Below, piece by piece: positions 10,024-18,808 of a DNA stretch of 64,000 bases. Both the position numbers and the translations under genes were made by a program. Each line of letters opens with the position of its first letter. Position 1 is the stretch's first letter. Under the pieces are notes generated by a model that did no database searches, was not told the origin of the DNA, and was given only the letters and a program-made list of their open reading frames with translations. Location of the stretch: the NCBI GenBank assembly GCA_963841945.1, contig CAWJFC010000007.1:62001-126000 (forward strand). Reading direction: 5' to 3'. The stretch is from Acidiflorens sp963841945. Its GTDB lineage: Bacteria; Acidobacteriota; Terriglobia; Terriglobales; Acidobacteriaceae.

Positions 10024-11100
10024 CTACTTCATGTGATTGCGACGGCCGGTCGAAGGGTTCGCGGGGTCGGAGCCGGTGTAGAGCTGGAAGGGCGCCCAAT
10101 AAAAAGGATCGCGGTAGGTGCTGCCACGGAGGAGCGAGAGCTTGGCGGTGCGCAGGGCTGCGTCGACGGCGGTTCCCTTCTCTAATTCGTCGTAGAACTT
10201 ATCCATGAGCTGATCGGTTGAGGCGTCGGTGACTTCCCACAGGCCGGCGATTACGTTGTGAGCTCCCGCGCGCAGGAAAGCCCAGGCAAGGCCGACCAGA
10301 CCTTCTCCGGAGTAGGCGCGATTCCCAGCGCCGTAACAGGCGGAGATGGTGACGAGATCGGCGTGCAGGGGGTGGGCGATGATTTCGCGGGCGTAGAGTT
10401 TGAAGGCGTCGGGATGATCGGGAGTTTTGGAGAGCACGATGGCGGAATCGAGCGGGCTGAGACGGCTAGCGGTGCCATGGGCTACGAAGTGAATGTGGGA
10501 AAACTGCGAGGGCGAGCTGTCCACATAGGCTTGCGGCGTAGCTTGGTCGCGCGTGAAGACTTTCTCGGCTGAGGGTGAGAAATGGCGGGCGACACTCTGC
10601 ATCTGATCGGCGGCTCGGGGGAGTTCGGGATACTCGGCGGTGGGCGCGACGCTGTTTCCAATGAGGAGAAGGTTGGCGGCGCGTCCCTGTTTATGGATGC
10701 TGGCACTCGAGAGCGAGGCTTCGAGGACCCGCATTGAGCTGGCATTGACGACGTCGGCGTCTTCGATCCAAAAATGGCGCGTGGGTTGTTCGACGATGAG
10801 GGTCTCGAAGTTGAGATTGTTGAGGGCGCCGTCGGGAATTACAAAGATCTTTGAATCTTTCGGCAGGAGCGGCTGCGCGGGCGCTACGAGCGTGCGATAG
10901 AGCCAGAGGCCGTCGGGGTCGGGCGTTTCGTTAGCGGAGCCGAGGACGGGCTGCGGGCCGCCGATCGATTTGTGATAGCGCTGCACGCGCAGCTTCGATT
11001 TGCGCGCGTGCAGGAAGGGTGAAGAGGTCGGTACGCTGCGGCGTGATCGCCCAGAGATAGGATTGCGATTCTCCCAGCCAGTAGAAAAGGATCGCCCCAT
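10024..11100 (-). CDS. CHAT (caspase-like) protease domain; C-terminal part of a frameshifted TPR-CHAT protein
   Basis: The genuine homology starts near VQRYHKSIGG (about base 10985); the roughly 35 residues before it are an alternative-frame artefact. The CHAT fold is clear: HIHFVAHGTASRL supplies the catalytic His and TISACYGAG the catalytic Cys, so the dyad of this cysteine-protease family is intact. Terminal blocks GEGLVGLAWAFLRAGA and NVIAGLWEV are also typical. The preceding frame (TPR part) ends with FTLPARAQIEA, which normally runs directly into this segment, so one extra base near 10981-10991 splits one gene. The stop lies 32 bases before the HtrA ATG. Confidence 0.82.
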   Translation of the reverse strand: MGRSFSTGWENRNPISGRSRRSVPTSSPFLHARKSKLRVQRYHKSIGGPQPVLGSANETPDPDGLWLYRTLVAPAQPLLPKDSKIFVIPDGALNNLNFETLIVEQPTRHFWIEDADVVNASSMRVLEASLSSASIHKQGRAANLLLIGNSVAPTAEYPELPRAADQMQSVARHFSPSAEKVFTRDQATPQAYVDSSPSQFSHIHFVAHGTASRLSPLDSAIVLSKTPDHPDAFKLYAREIIAHPLHADLVTISACYGAGNRAYSGEGLVGLAWAFLRAGAHNVIAGLWEVTDASTDQLMDKFYDELEKGTAVDAALRTAKLSLLRGSTYRDPFYWAPFQLYTGSDPANPSTGRRNHMK

Positions 11101-12619
11101 GGGCGCGGCGGGAAAGTTGCTGCGGGTTCGGCGCGGCGGAGGGGGCTTTTTTGTTTAGCAGACCAAGTCCTTCGGCGAGGGTGCGGGCACGGCTGTAGTC
11201 GGCGGAGCGGAGGGCTTCGCTGGTTTTTTTCTGGGCGACCAGGAAATGAATGTAGTCATCGTAGATGCGGGAGGCGTTGGTCAGGAAGGAGAGCTGAGAA
11301 TCTTCGTGCCGTACGGTGTCGCGGGCGGATTCGAAAGTGGCCAGGGCGGCTCGGTATTCTTGCTTCGCTAAAGCGGGACGATTTTCTGTTTCGTACAGGC
11401 GGGCGAGGGAATGTTCAGCCTCCCATTTGAGAAAGACGGGACACGTCTTGTCCTGCTCGACTTCGTTGGAAGGTGGCTTAGCATTGTCGTTGTCCCGCGG
11501 CTGGCGGCGATTTGCCCTTGGACCAGCAGAGGGATAGAGTTCGTCGAAGTGGTTGTTTTCCTCGCGAGCCATTGCCAGTGCTTGCTGATCATAATTGTCC
11601 GCACTCGCTAGGTCCCCGATCTGCAAGGAGAGCCGCGCGAGAACGCGTAAGGCATTGTAGACGTATCCCTTCGCTTGAACGGCCTGGGCCAATTCCAGAG
11701 CTCGACGGAACGACTGTCCGGCCAATTTAAGATTGTGTTCGTCCATCTGGATGTAGCCGATGTCAGTAAGTTCGTTCGCCTGATTCCAAGGGTCACCCAT
11801 TTGGGAGGCCAACCTCTCGGAGTCGAGGAACAACTCCAGAGCGCTGTCAAGATTTCCAAGTTTATATTGGGCCCAGCCTTTATTAGTGCGGGCCATGAAT
11901 TCAAGTCGCAGAGCACCTAGTGGTTTCGCCTCATATGCCGCCTCAGATCGGTCGATTGCTTCGTCGTAGCGTTCGCCAGCGAGAGATACGTTCGCCAAAC
12001 TGTTGAGATCATTGGATTCGAGACCTGAATCCTTTTGAGAACGCGCGAATTCGAGTGAGAGTTCGTATTCCTTCTCCGCGGCGTCCCATCGCTTTTGCTC
12101 GACGGCTAACAAGCCACGCGCATTGTAAACGTATCCGCAAGCTGGAGATACTTGCTTTGTGCAGAGTTGAGTTGCCTCCGCGAGCAGACCTTCCGCTATC
12201 AGGAACTTGTGAAACATGATGTTGGCCTCTGCCTCGAACGTCAAAACGGAGATGGCCAGGTCTGAGTGCTCGTAAGGAATGGGGGACGACTTCAGGAGGG
12301 CGAGCGCGTCTTCGTAACGGCTTCGTTGTAAGAGAGCTCTTGCTTCAAGAATGCGGAATTTCCAAGCCCACTCCGCGTTCGATTTCCGATAATGCTGGGA
12401 TTCTCGATCCGTCTCTTGCTGCGCCTGTTTAAGATCACCGCGAAGAAGTGAGTGATAGGCATGGTCGTAAGCGAATTGCGGATCGTCATATTGGTGACAC
12501 GACGATCCGCAAAGTAGAAGTAACAAGGAGGAGCCGAGGGCTAGCCGCCCGATCCTGGGCCGCCGCTGGTACCATTGGACGTAACGCCCGGGCCCTTGCC
12601 GCTGCCGCCGACTGGACAC
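10931..12619 (-). CDS. TPR-repeat N-terminal part of the frameshifted TPR-CHAT protein, probably exported or lipid-anchored
   Basis: After a basic stretch comes a hydrophobic segment LALGSSLLLLLCGSSC that looks like a signal or lipoprotein leader, then about 450 residues of TPR-like helical repeats (for example RWDAAEKEYELSLEFA, GNLDSALELFLDSERLA). The best start is unclear. A GTG at 12619 gives a basic region plus hydrophobic core and overlaps the previous gene; a TTG at 12526 would leave too short a leader. The frame ends 54 codons into the CHAT segment because of a single-base shift. TPR plus CHAT is a common pairing in which the TPRs sense or dock a trigger and the CHAT domain cleaves a target. 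Confidence 0.75.
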   Translation of the reverse strand: MSSRRQRQGPGRYVQWYQRRPRIGRLALGSSLLLLLCGSSCHQYDDPQFAYDHAYHSLLRGDLKQAQQETDRESQHYRKSNAEWAWKFRILEARALLQRSRYEDALALLKSSPIPYEHSDLAISVLTFEAEANIMFHKFLIAEGLLAEATQLCTKQVSPACGYVYNARGLLAVEQKRWDAAEKEYELSLEFARSQKDSGLESNDLNSLANVSLAGERYDEAIDRSEAAYEAKPLGALRLEFMARTNKGWAQYKLGNLDSALELFLDSERLASQMGDPWNQANELTDIGYIQMDEHNLKLAGQSFRRALELAQAVQAKGYVYNALRVLARLSLQIGDLASADNYDQQALAMAREENNHFDELYPSAGPRANRRQPRDNDNAKPPSNEVEQDKTCPVFLKWEAEHSLARLYETENRPALAKQEYRAALATFESARDTVRHEDSQLSFLTNASRIYDDYIHFLVAQKKTSEALRSADYSRARTLAEGLGLLNKKAPSAAPNPQQLSRRAHGAILFYWLGESQSYLWAITPQRTDLFTLPARAQIEAARAALSQIDRRPAARPRLR

Positions 12620-13542
12620 CCTAATTTCATGTCGAACATGTTCAGGGTGAAGTAGTGGCTGTAGGTGGGCTCTTGCGATGAGCTTGCTTGTGACTTGGAG
12701 AAGCCATTGCCATGCGCGGGACTGATGCCGACTTCGAGTTCCGCCAGGGCGATCGTACCGAAATTCGGAATGAAGATGTGATTGCCGAAGGTCCTCACTC
12801 CGGGGATCGGAATCGGCCCGATGCTTTTGACCAGGGAACATTGCACCTTAGAGTAGCCGTTCCGCTTGCCTTTCGCACCTCCGTTAGATCGGCCCTTGAG
12901 GTCATTGATATAGGCGAGCTTGTCCTCGTACTGTTTCGCCAGGCCCTTGGGAAAACCCTTCGTGTTCGCTGTGTTCTTCAGTTGAGTTTCGAGACGGCCG
13001 AGAAAAGCCTTGTCGGTAAGATAGGGACGGTCGTCGTCGGGCTTATCTCCGCAAAGGTTGAGATCGAGTTCGACCTCGACCGGGTAGCCGGCGATGCGCA
13101 GGTTCTCGAAGCGCGTGCCGAGGAAGCTGACCCTTGGGACTTTGCCCTGCTTCAACGGATGCTCGGTGCAGACTTCGGCGACGACGCGGTCGGCGGTCAC
13201 AATGTCGATGACGTTGAAGCCTTCGAGGACAGCAGTGGCCAGCGTCACGTGGCCGGCGTGATCGTTGCCGAAGATGTCTTTCTTGTCTCTTACGAGCGTG
13301 CCGATGACGCGGGTGTGGCCGGACTTGAAGGAGATGAGGCCTTCGATACTGGTTTCAGCGACTTCCTGGGCAATATGCGTCTCGCGACGGCTGTTTTCGA
13401 GAACAACCTGCCCGTAATGTTCAAGCGGCTGCTTAATGGGGTGATCGATCTGACCCATTAATACGTGGGCCTGAGCGTGATAGACGTGCGAGTGCGCGGG
13501 GTTGGAATTCGAATCCAAAGGCGACTTCGGGCTAGCAGCCAT
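12541..13542 (-). CDS. Conserved-looking hypothetical protein, 333 aa, between anti-sigma and TPR-CHAT genes
   Basis: No family is recognised. The start is well supported by AGGAGG 9-10 bases upstream of ATG 13542. There is no signal peptide or membrane helix. The first 170 residues look like a compact alpha/beta or beta fold (GHVTLATAVLEGFNVIDIV, RVSFLGTRFENLRIAGYPVEVELD), the middle is charged and Lys-rich, and the last 25 residues are Gly/Ser/Pro-rich and disordered. The gene lies 67 bases after the anti-sigma gene and overlaps or abuts the TPR-CHAT gene, so it is likely a component or substrate of that system. No function is assigned. Confidence 0.78.
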   Translation of the reverse strand: MAASPKSPLDSNSNPAHSHVYHAQAHVLMGQIDHPIKQPLEHYGQVVLENSRRETHIAQEVAETSIEGLISFKSGHTRVIGTLVRDKKDIFGNDHAGHVTLATAVLEGFNVIDIVTADRVVAEVCTEHPLKQGKVPRVSFLGTRFENLRIAGYPVEVELDLNLCGDKPDDDRPYLTDKAFLGRLETQLKNTANTKGFPKGLAKQYEDKLAYINDLKGRSNGGAKGKRNGYSKVQCSLVKSIGPIPIPGVRTFGNHIFIPNFGTIALAELEVGISPAHGNGFSKSQASSSQEPTYSHYFTLNMFDMKLGCPVGGSGKGPGVTSNGTSGGPGSGG

Positions 13543-13609
13543 ACAGAGGGTCCTCCTGCGTGGACTTTGTTTCGGCGTTCGCGTTCGGCTTTAGTTTTTG
13601 GGTTCTCGT

Positions 13610-14305
13610 TTATTTTTGTACTTGTAGCTCGAATGATGCCTTACCTACTTCCCTGATATCGCCTGCGGCAGTGGCGCCACGCACCTCGAGAGTATAACTC
13701 CCCGACTCGCGATTGGCTGGCGGTATTTGAATCGACCATTGTTCCTGCTGAGAACTGGCAGGGACGGTTAAGGACCATTCAAGTTTATTTTCATGATTAT
13801 ATAAGTTCGCGGTGTAACTCGCGCAGCAGTTATCGGGAGGAATGATTGGAACAAAGAGCAGAAAGCTCTTTCCCTGCGGAACACTTATAGTTGGCCCCCC
13901 GTTGCCCCACGTTCCGAGATGAACAGACGCCCATGGCAAGACCTGGGGCTGATGAAGCTCGGACTGGATTCTGGGATAAGTGACTAGATTCTGATAGCCG
14001 ATCACCAGCAGCAGCGCGGCCATTACCGGGACAGCAAATGCCGGACGAAGCGCCAGACGAAACCAGCGAAACCAATCCCAGAGCGAGGCGGAGGGAGTAG
14101 TGGATGGCTCAGCAAAGGCAGCATCCGGCGTTTCCGCCAGAATGACTTTGCTGTGGGCGACGAATTCGGCGCCAGCGCGAACGTCGAGCGCGCAATCGCT
14201 ACATTCGAAGAAATGTTCCTCAAACTGCTCGCGCTCCTGGGCGTCGAGCTCATTTAAAAGATATCGTTCCGTCATTTTGTCTCGAACCACCGATTCGTGG
14301 TCCAT
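13610..14305 (-). CDS. Membrane-anchored anti-sigma factor with zinc-finger (zf-HC2)
   Basis: 231 aa. Residues 8-45 carry the anti-sigma zinc-finger pattern His-x3-Cys-x2-Cys in EEHFFECSDCA after a helix rich in Glu/Gln. One membrane helix lies near 88-110 (RPAFAVPVMAALLLVIGYQ). The remaining 120 residues are extracytoplasmic and beta-rich, ending in a segment that resembles a sensor or Ig-like domain (SGSYTLEVRG). It lies 15 bases after the sigma factor gene, so it is the probable partner that holds the sigma factor at the membrane until signalled. Confidence 0.85.
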   Translation of the reverse strand: MDHESVVRDKMTERYLLNELDAQEREQFEEHFFECSDCALDVRAGAEFVAHSKVILAETPDAAFAEPSTTPSASLWDWFRWFRLALRPAFAVPVMAALLLVIGYQNLVTYPRIQSELHQPQVLPWASVHLGTWGNGGPTISVPQGKSFLLFVPIIPPDNCCASYTANLYNHENKLEWSLTVPASSQQEQWSIQIPPANRESGSYTLEVRGATAAGDIREVGKASFELQVQK

Positions 14306-14320
14306 GGCTTCCTTTCTCCT

Positions 14321-15055
14321 TCATGCTCCCGAATAGGATGCTTTGAATGCCTGTTTGGCGCGGTGCAGCAACACGCGCAGATAATCGCGATCGACGCCTA
14401 ACTCACGGCACACTTCGTCTTTGTCGCGCTCTTCAAGGAAGATGGCGCGCAAAATACGGCGGTCGCGTTCGGGAAGTTTCTGAAGAATCTCCCGGACTTT
14501 TTTCTCCGTTTCCTTGGCACCAAGGGCCTCGACGATGTTCGGCCAAACCGCGAGAATCCCCTGCTCTTCCTGCTCGTCGAGAGAGTCGTCATGCGTGTTG
14601 GAACGGTAATACTCAAAGAGAACATTGTTACAAATCGAATTGACGAATGACCCGAGGGAGTTGGGGCGGACGACTTTTTCGTCGCGAAGGGCGACGAAGA
14701 AACGGGCGAAGGTTTCCTGGCGCAGATCTTCAATTGTCTCTTTCGACTTGAGACGCGAGCCCAGCTTGATCTTGATGAGAGCGCTGAAATAGGCAGAAAA
14801 GTGCTCTTGCGTTCGAAAATCTCCAGCTCGCAAGCGGTTGAGATAACTCTCATCAAACGAGTGGAACTGCAAGAGCCTGCCCCGATGAGTCTGAAGTGGC
14901 AGACAGTGTAGCACCGGAACTTGTTCATCGGGAACGTTTTCCGGGATGGGGGTGGAAACTGGACCGGTGGCGAGAACGGGCGCGCCGGGGCGGCTCAGGA
15001 CGGCGAGTCGGCGGCGGCGGCAGGAGGCGGGCGGCATGGGACGTGGCTCAGGCAC
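14321..15055 (-). CDS. ECF-type RNA polymerase sigma factor
   Basis: Region 2 is seen around ETIEDLRQETFARFFVALRD with the core-binding DLRQE motif; region 4 is KLPERDRRILRAIFLEERDKDEVCRELGVDRDYLRVLLHRAK, a helix-turn-helix. The 244-aa version from 15055 carries a Pro/Arg-rich N-terminus of poor quality; a GTG at 14914 would remove it. Neither start has a convincing ribosome site. It is the first gene of a minus-strand series continuing with the zinc-finger anti-sigma, the unknown 333-aa protein, TPR-CHAT and HtrA, which are plausible regulon members. Confidence 0.88.
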   Translation of the reverse strand: MPEPRPMPPASCRRRRLAVLSRPGAPVLATGPVSTPIPENVPDEQVPVLHCLPLQTHRGRLLQFHSFDESYLNRLRAGDFRTQEHFSAYFSALIKIKLGSRLKSKETIEDLRQETFARFFVALRDEKVVRPNSLGSFVNSICNNVLFEYYRSNTHDDSLDEQEEQGILAVWPNIVEALGAKETEKKVREILQKLPERDRRILRAIFLEERDKDEVCRELGVDRDYLRVLLHRAKQAFKASYSGA

Positions 15056-15527
15056 GGGAAAAGGCGCGCTCCTTAGGTGACTCGCATTGAGGGACTAGTT
15101 TGACTCTTGGAGAAGGTCGATCTGGAAGCGCCGAAGCCGCTTCCCCTCGGCTCCGGCGCTTGTCAGAACCCTGCCAAAGGTTTTCCGGCTGGGTTGTGAA
15201 CCGTGGTCATCGCTTGACGGCGATTCCCTCGCTCACAGAGATAGTGCAGAAAAGGGAAAAAGCGTTTCACGCAATTTCGTGGAGGGGTGAGGAACTCAAC
15301 TGGCGGGTCGGAGCACCGGGACGCGTGCCAGGGACGGGCGATCGCGGGGATCGACACGCAGGCGGGAGCCGGGGCGGTCAAAGCGGTAACGAGCCCGGCT
15401 GACGGCGCCGACCGCCGTCAGAGCCGTGCGCCCAATGTATTCAAACATGGGCCATGATGGAAGACCAGCGGTCACGGGAGCACGAAAGGTGGAAATCGGA
15501 GTTGAAACGCTTTGGGAATCACCCAGT
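15056..15527. other. Intergenic, no gene supported
   Basis: About 470 bases between the sigma factor gene and the DUF1360-like gene. Short open frames occur on both strands, but their translations are Arg/Pro-rich, lack ribosome sites and resemble no family I know. The sigma operon promoter is expected here; I could not identify a convincing -35/-10 pair. Confidence 0.5.
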
Positions 15528-15926
15528 CTACCCCTGCCGCAACACATGATCAGCCTCCTGAGGTTGATTTTGATATTCGAATCCTCGGCCGTCGGCCGAG
15601 CGATCACTGGCCGGAGCATCTTCTATATATGGGGCTGCACGATCGGAGCCGGCGTCGTGAATGATCCTCTCCAGTAGAATCGCGCCCGCCGAGAACGCCG
15701 GCCAAAGCAGTAAACGCTGCTTCCACGTACCACCCAGAAAAAAGGCAAAGGGGAGGGCGACCCACACGCTTGCGCAATAGAAACAATTTGTCACTTCGCC
15801 CCAAAAACCGTGGCCCAAGTAATGGCGGATTCTGACGAACAGATTCCACGGGCCGTTTTCGTAGACGAGCAGATAACTGACTCGCCAGACTGCCAGCGCA
15901 CCCAATAAAAACCAGTAAAAATACAT
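15528..15926 (-). CDS. Small membrane protein, DUF1360-like
   Basis: 132 aa. It opens with a membrane helix and the block AVWRVSYLLVYENGPWNLFVRIR, then TNCFYCASVWVALPFAFFLG (two Cys in the CFYC arrangement) and a third helix ending ILLERI. Order and wording match the DUF1360 family of small inner-membrane proteins, often found with phage-like or sporulation genes, whose function is unknown. The last 35 residues are hydrophilic and may be poorly conserved. It sits 117 bases after the Trp/Cys-rich gene on the same strand. Confidence 0.72.
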   Translation of the reverse strand: MYFYWFLLGALAVWRVSYLLVYENGPWNLFVRIRHYLGHGFWGEVTNCFYCASVWVALPFAFFLGGTWKQRLLLWPAFSAGAILLERIIHDAGSDRAAPYIEDAPASDRSADGRGFEYQNQPQEADHVLRQG

Positions 15927-16043
15927 TGTTCGGATACCTGCTCAACTTAAACTCAGCCGAAATGGCCGGCCGCAAGGCGATTGAATGAACTTCTCACGCC
16001 TTGCGGCCTTGTATGCTTCCAGTTTCGAGTTCCAGCTCTATAC

Positions 16044-18128
16044 TTAGCTCGAAACTTTCAGCGTTATCGTCTGGCTACCGTCATCCCCCAAGCTCGGGAA
16101 GCTGTCACCATTGGTGACGCGCTTACCAACGCGCAGGATGAAGTCGTAGCAGCAATCGACGGGCGGGCAGTAGGTAATGATTTCTGTTCCTCCCACCCAC
16201 GACTTGCAGGTGTAATCCGGATCACCATGGAAGCAAACACCAGCAGGCGCCGGAGAGGTGAGCGGATTGGTAATGTAGCCCCGAGTGCCGGGCGGCGAGA
16301 TTATGCCAGGCGAACCAGAGCCGTAGTTGACGAACAGCCCATACTCGAAGAGATGTCCGTTCGGGTCATTGACGTTGACGCTCACCTGAATGTATCCGCC
16401 CGGACCGATGTCGTAGGCGGGACATTCGCCGGAGGTAGTGGAGGTCACCGGCGTCCCGCCGGCAGTAAAGGCGGCGATGCCGTTAATCTGCGCCGATAGA
16501 CCGGAGTTGTCGATCAGGAGAGTAAGCGGTTCATCCGGCGGCCCGGGTGGTGGAATGTTGGGAGCGAGCACCTCGGTGAAGGTGGAGTCGTAGCCCACTA
16601 CTGATAAATCCACCGCGCCGATAGGCGATCCGCCGATCAGGTTGGAGGAGTCGTAAGTGTGCGCGACCAGTCCCTGGTGATCCCAGAAGACACTGCCGCC
16701 GGCGGGCACGGTTGGAAATGGCAATAGGCCAGGAGGAGTAGGGCCATTTTGGCGCGCCGCCGGAGTCGCGTAGAGATTCACGAGACTCCCTTGGTTAAAC
16801 GGGCCCATCCGCACAGTCTGGCTGGAGTTAAACGTGCCGTCACCATTGTAGATATAGACCACGTGATCGAGGGGCTCTGAGATGGCCGGTCCGGTACCGA
16901 TAGCGGGCTGCGTACCGCCGCGTGCCGGGTTTCCCGACCATTGCCCCGCCAACACCTGGTAGTAGGCGACAGTAGATGAGGCAGCGAACTCACCATAGAG
17001 GAAGAGTTCGCCGGCGAAGGCCATGTCCCAGTCGTCGGTGCCGGCAGAGCCACTCGGATCCGCGTAGCCTTGGTTGATATCGGCGACTTCGATGTAGTCG
17101 CCGACGTTGGTCCAGGCAAAGCCTGACTCTGGTGGACACTTCTCGCCGCAAAGGGTATCGGTGTCGGAGTTTCCAACCAATGCGACCGAACCTCCGTCTT
17201 CGAAGCACCAGCGCGTGCTGGTTGCGGGATTCTCGTTGAGTATTACGTTGCCATTCTGCGTGACGCTGAAGACGAGGTTGGGATCGTCACAGCACCACCA
17301 CCACCAGGGAAACAGTTCGCGGATGCGGGCATTGGCGAACTTGCTGGCGATCAGTTGAGTTCGTTCGGCATTGGGAGCGAAAGTGTCGTTGGTGACACCA
17401 AATCCCTGGCCGCGCATCAAACTGCGCGCGTCCGGGCGGATCAGAGAGATGCCTCCATTGATCTGTGAGACTGGTCCCGGACCCGGAAGTGCGGGTTGCT
17501 TTTCAATGGCTTCAAGCACGCGGAGGATATCCCACTCCCACCACCATGGCCAGCAACGCCACCATATGGGCCAACAGGGCCAGCAGGGGAAACAGAACGA
17601 ACAACTGCACCACTCAAAACAGGCGGTAAAGCTGCCATCGGCTGCGGTGGTGACGGTGGCACGTGGAATTTTTGTATAGCCGGAGCCATTATGGCTGACA
17701 GTGTAGACGGTGACTTCGGCGCCCGGAGCAGCACAGCCGTTCGGACCCGAGACCGTGCCCGAAACGCAGAACCAGCGGCACCACAGCCACCAAATCTTAA
17801 GAACCGCTTCGGAGACGGAGATATCGGGGGCGCGGAACTCTTTGTCAGCCTTGTCGAGGTCCGCACGCTTGAGGACGACTCGGGGAAGACTCGGAAAATG
17901 CTCGATATGCTTGCCGGCGCTAGCCGGAGCGATGGCGAGGGTGGGCGCATAGGAACTCTTGGCGAGCGCCGCGGCGCGAGAAACACTGATGCGGTAGGTA
18001 CCGTCCGCGAGGACTGGTCCACTGGCGATGATTTGGTTGCAAAGCAAGACAAAAGCGCCGAGCCGCTGTGCGTCTTGCTCGCTCACTTTTGTGACTTTCC
18101 CTGAGATGCTGATCATGTTCGAAGGCAT
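16044..18128 (-). CDS. 694-aa protein with Trp/Cys-rich clusters and carboxypeptidase-regulatory-like domain, function unknown
   Basis: The start at 18128 is fixed by AAAGGAGAG six to seven bases upstream; a longer frame to 18401 is spurious. The N-terminus (MISISGKVTKV) and residues 121-170 (CVSGTVSGPNGCAAPGAEV) look like carboxypeptidase-regulatory/transthyretin-like beta domains. Three Trp/Cys clusters interrupt them: residues 113-121 (WWLWCRWFC), 170-199 (about 10 Trp and 7 Cys in 30 residues, DNA 17529-17618) and 275-280 (WWWWCC). Residues 300-694 are beta-rich with Gly/Pro/Asn loops and more Cys, resembling secreted or structural repeats. No Sec signal is visible, which is odd for such a composition. 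I do not recognise a named family. Confidence 0.8.
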   Translation of the reverse strand: MPSNMISISGKVTKVSEQDAQRLGAFVLLCNQIIASGPVLADGTYRISVSRAAALAKSSYAPTLAIAPASAGKHIEHFPSLPRVVLKRADLDKADKEFRAPDISVSEAVLKIWWLWCRWFCVSGTVSGPNGCAAPGAEVTVYTVSHNGSGYTKIPRATVTTAADGSFTACFEWCSCSFCFPCWPCWPIWWRCWPWWWEWDILRVLEAIEKQPALPGPGPVSQINGGISLIRPDARSLMRGQGFGVTNDTFAPNAERTQLIASKFANARIRELFPWWWWCCDDPNLVFSVTQNGNVILNENPATSTRWCFEDGGSVALVGNSDTDTLCGEKCPPESGFAWTNVGDYIEVADINQGYADPSGSAGTDDWDMAFAGELFLYGEFAASSTVAYYQVLAGQWSGNPARGGTQPAIGTGPAISEPLDHVVYIYNGDGTFNSSQTVRMGPFNQGSLVNLYATPAARQNGPTPPGLLPFPTVPAGGSVFWDHQGLVAHTYDSSNLIGGSPIGAVDLSVVGYDSTFTEVLAPNIPPPGPPDEPLTLLIDNSGLSAQINGIAAFTAGGTPVTSTTSGECPAYDIGPGGYIQVSVNVNDPNGHLFEYGLFVNYGSGSPGIISPPGTRGYITNPLTSPAPAGVCFHGDPDYTCKSWVGGTEIITYCPPVDCCYDFILRVGKRVTNGDSFPSLGDDGSQTITLKVSS

Positions 18129-18513
18129 GGAACTCTCCTTTGACTTTTTTGACTGTGGCGCGCCGGGGCAAAGGAATGCGCGTGCATCCCTCTCATACGC
18201 AATGTCAAGAATTCGGGAAGTTCTTCTAAGCGCTTCGATGGTCCGCGACCCTAAAGAAGGGGAAAAGCTGCGCTCCGCATACTGTATTGGGGAAGATATG
18301 GGAGAGGTTCGCGGTATCCTCTCGCTAGATAGTGCGGGAAGCGCGGAAATCGTTTCAGGGACGAATTCCGGGAGGAGCGGTCCGGATTTCCTGAGGCTCA
18401 ATCCGCCGGGCAGATTTTAACGCGGGCAAAGAATCAATGATCACGCGGCTGCGGATTGAGGCCTTTTTCGATAAGTGGACCGAGTTTGGGGTTTCGCTGC
18501 TGCGGCGATCCGG
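18129..18513. other. Intergenic, upstream of the Trp/Cys-rich gene
   Basis: About 385 bases between that gene and the small basic ORF of the RRM operon. Its ribosome site lies at the left end. A TTGACA-like hexamer is seen on the minus strand near 18207-18212, but no good -10 follows it at 16-18 bases. Nothing else is recognised. Confidence 0.4.
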
Positions 18514-18732
18514 TCAGAGATCATTCGTTTCAGTGGCGCCGGCCGATGGGATCCCAAACAAGGATGCCTGGGCTTCAGCATTCTTTCGGAGTTCTTCGAG
18601 GCTTTCCTCGCTGCTGGGATCGGCTTGCTTATCCAGTTTTCGTTGCGTCCTGAGCGCAGCCTTGTCGCGCTGTTTTTGCTGGCGCGTCTGCTCTTTCTGG
18701 CGTTTGGTAAAAGTCGATCGTGTTCTCGGCAT
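18514..18732 (-). CDS. Small very basic coiled-coil protein, 72 aa
   Basis: Begins MPRTRSTFTKRQKEQTRQQK and continues as a Lys/Arg/Gln helix, then an acidic Glu-rich segment. No hydrophobic part. Proteins of this size and opening wording commonly sit next to RRM-type RNA-binding genes in acidobacteria and deltaproteobacteria (from memory). It is the last gene of the 19928-18514 group, 76 bases after the RRM gene. It could bind RNA or ribosomes, but this is a guess from charge and context. Confidence 0.65.
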   Translation of the reverse strand: MPRTRSTFTKRQKEQTRQQKQRDKAALRTQRKLDKQADPSSEESLEELRKNAEAQASLFGIPSAGATETNDL

Positions 18733-18808
18733 TCTCGTCTCCCAGAGACTTAATGTTGTGCGCCACCGAAAGCTCGGGCAGCGACTTCAAAATTTGCTCC
18801 CAAGACAA

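Noticed and set aside
17280..17310. CAC-rich run near 17290 as a simple repeat or CRISPR-like element
   Set aside because: It is coding DNA for the WWWWCC stretch of the Trp/Cys-rich protein.
18128..18401. N-terminal extension of the Trp/Cys-rich protein
   Set aside because: The ATG at 18128 has an AAAGGAGAG site; the extension is low-complexity Ser/Arg/Pro.
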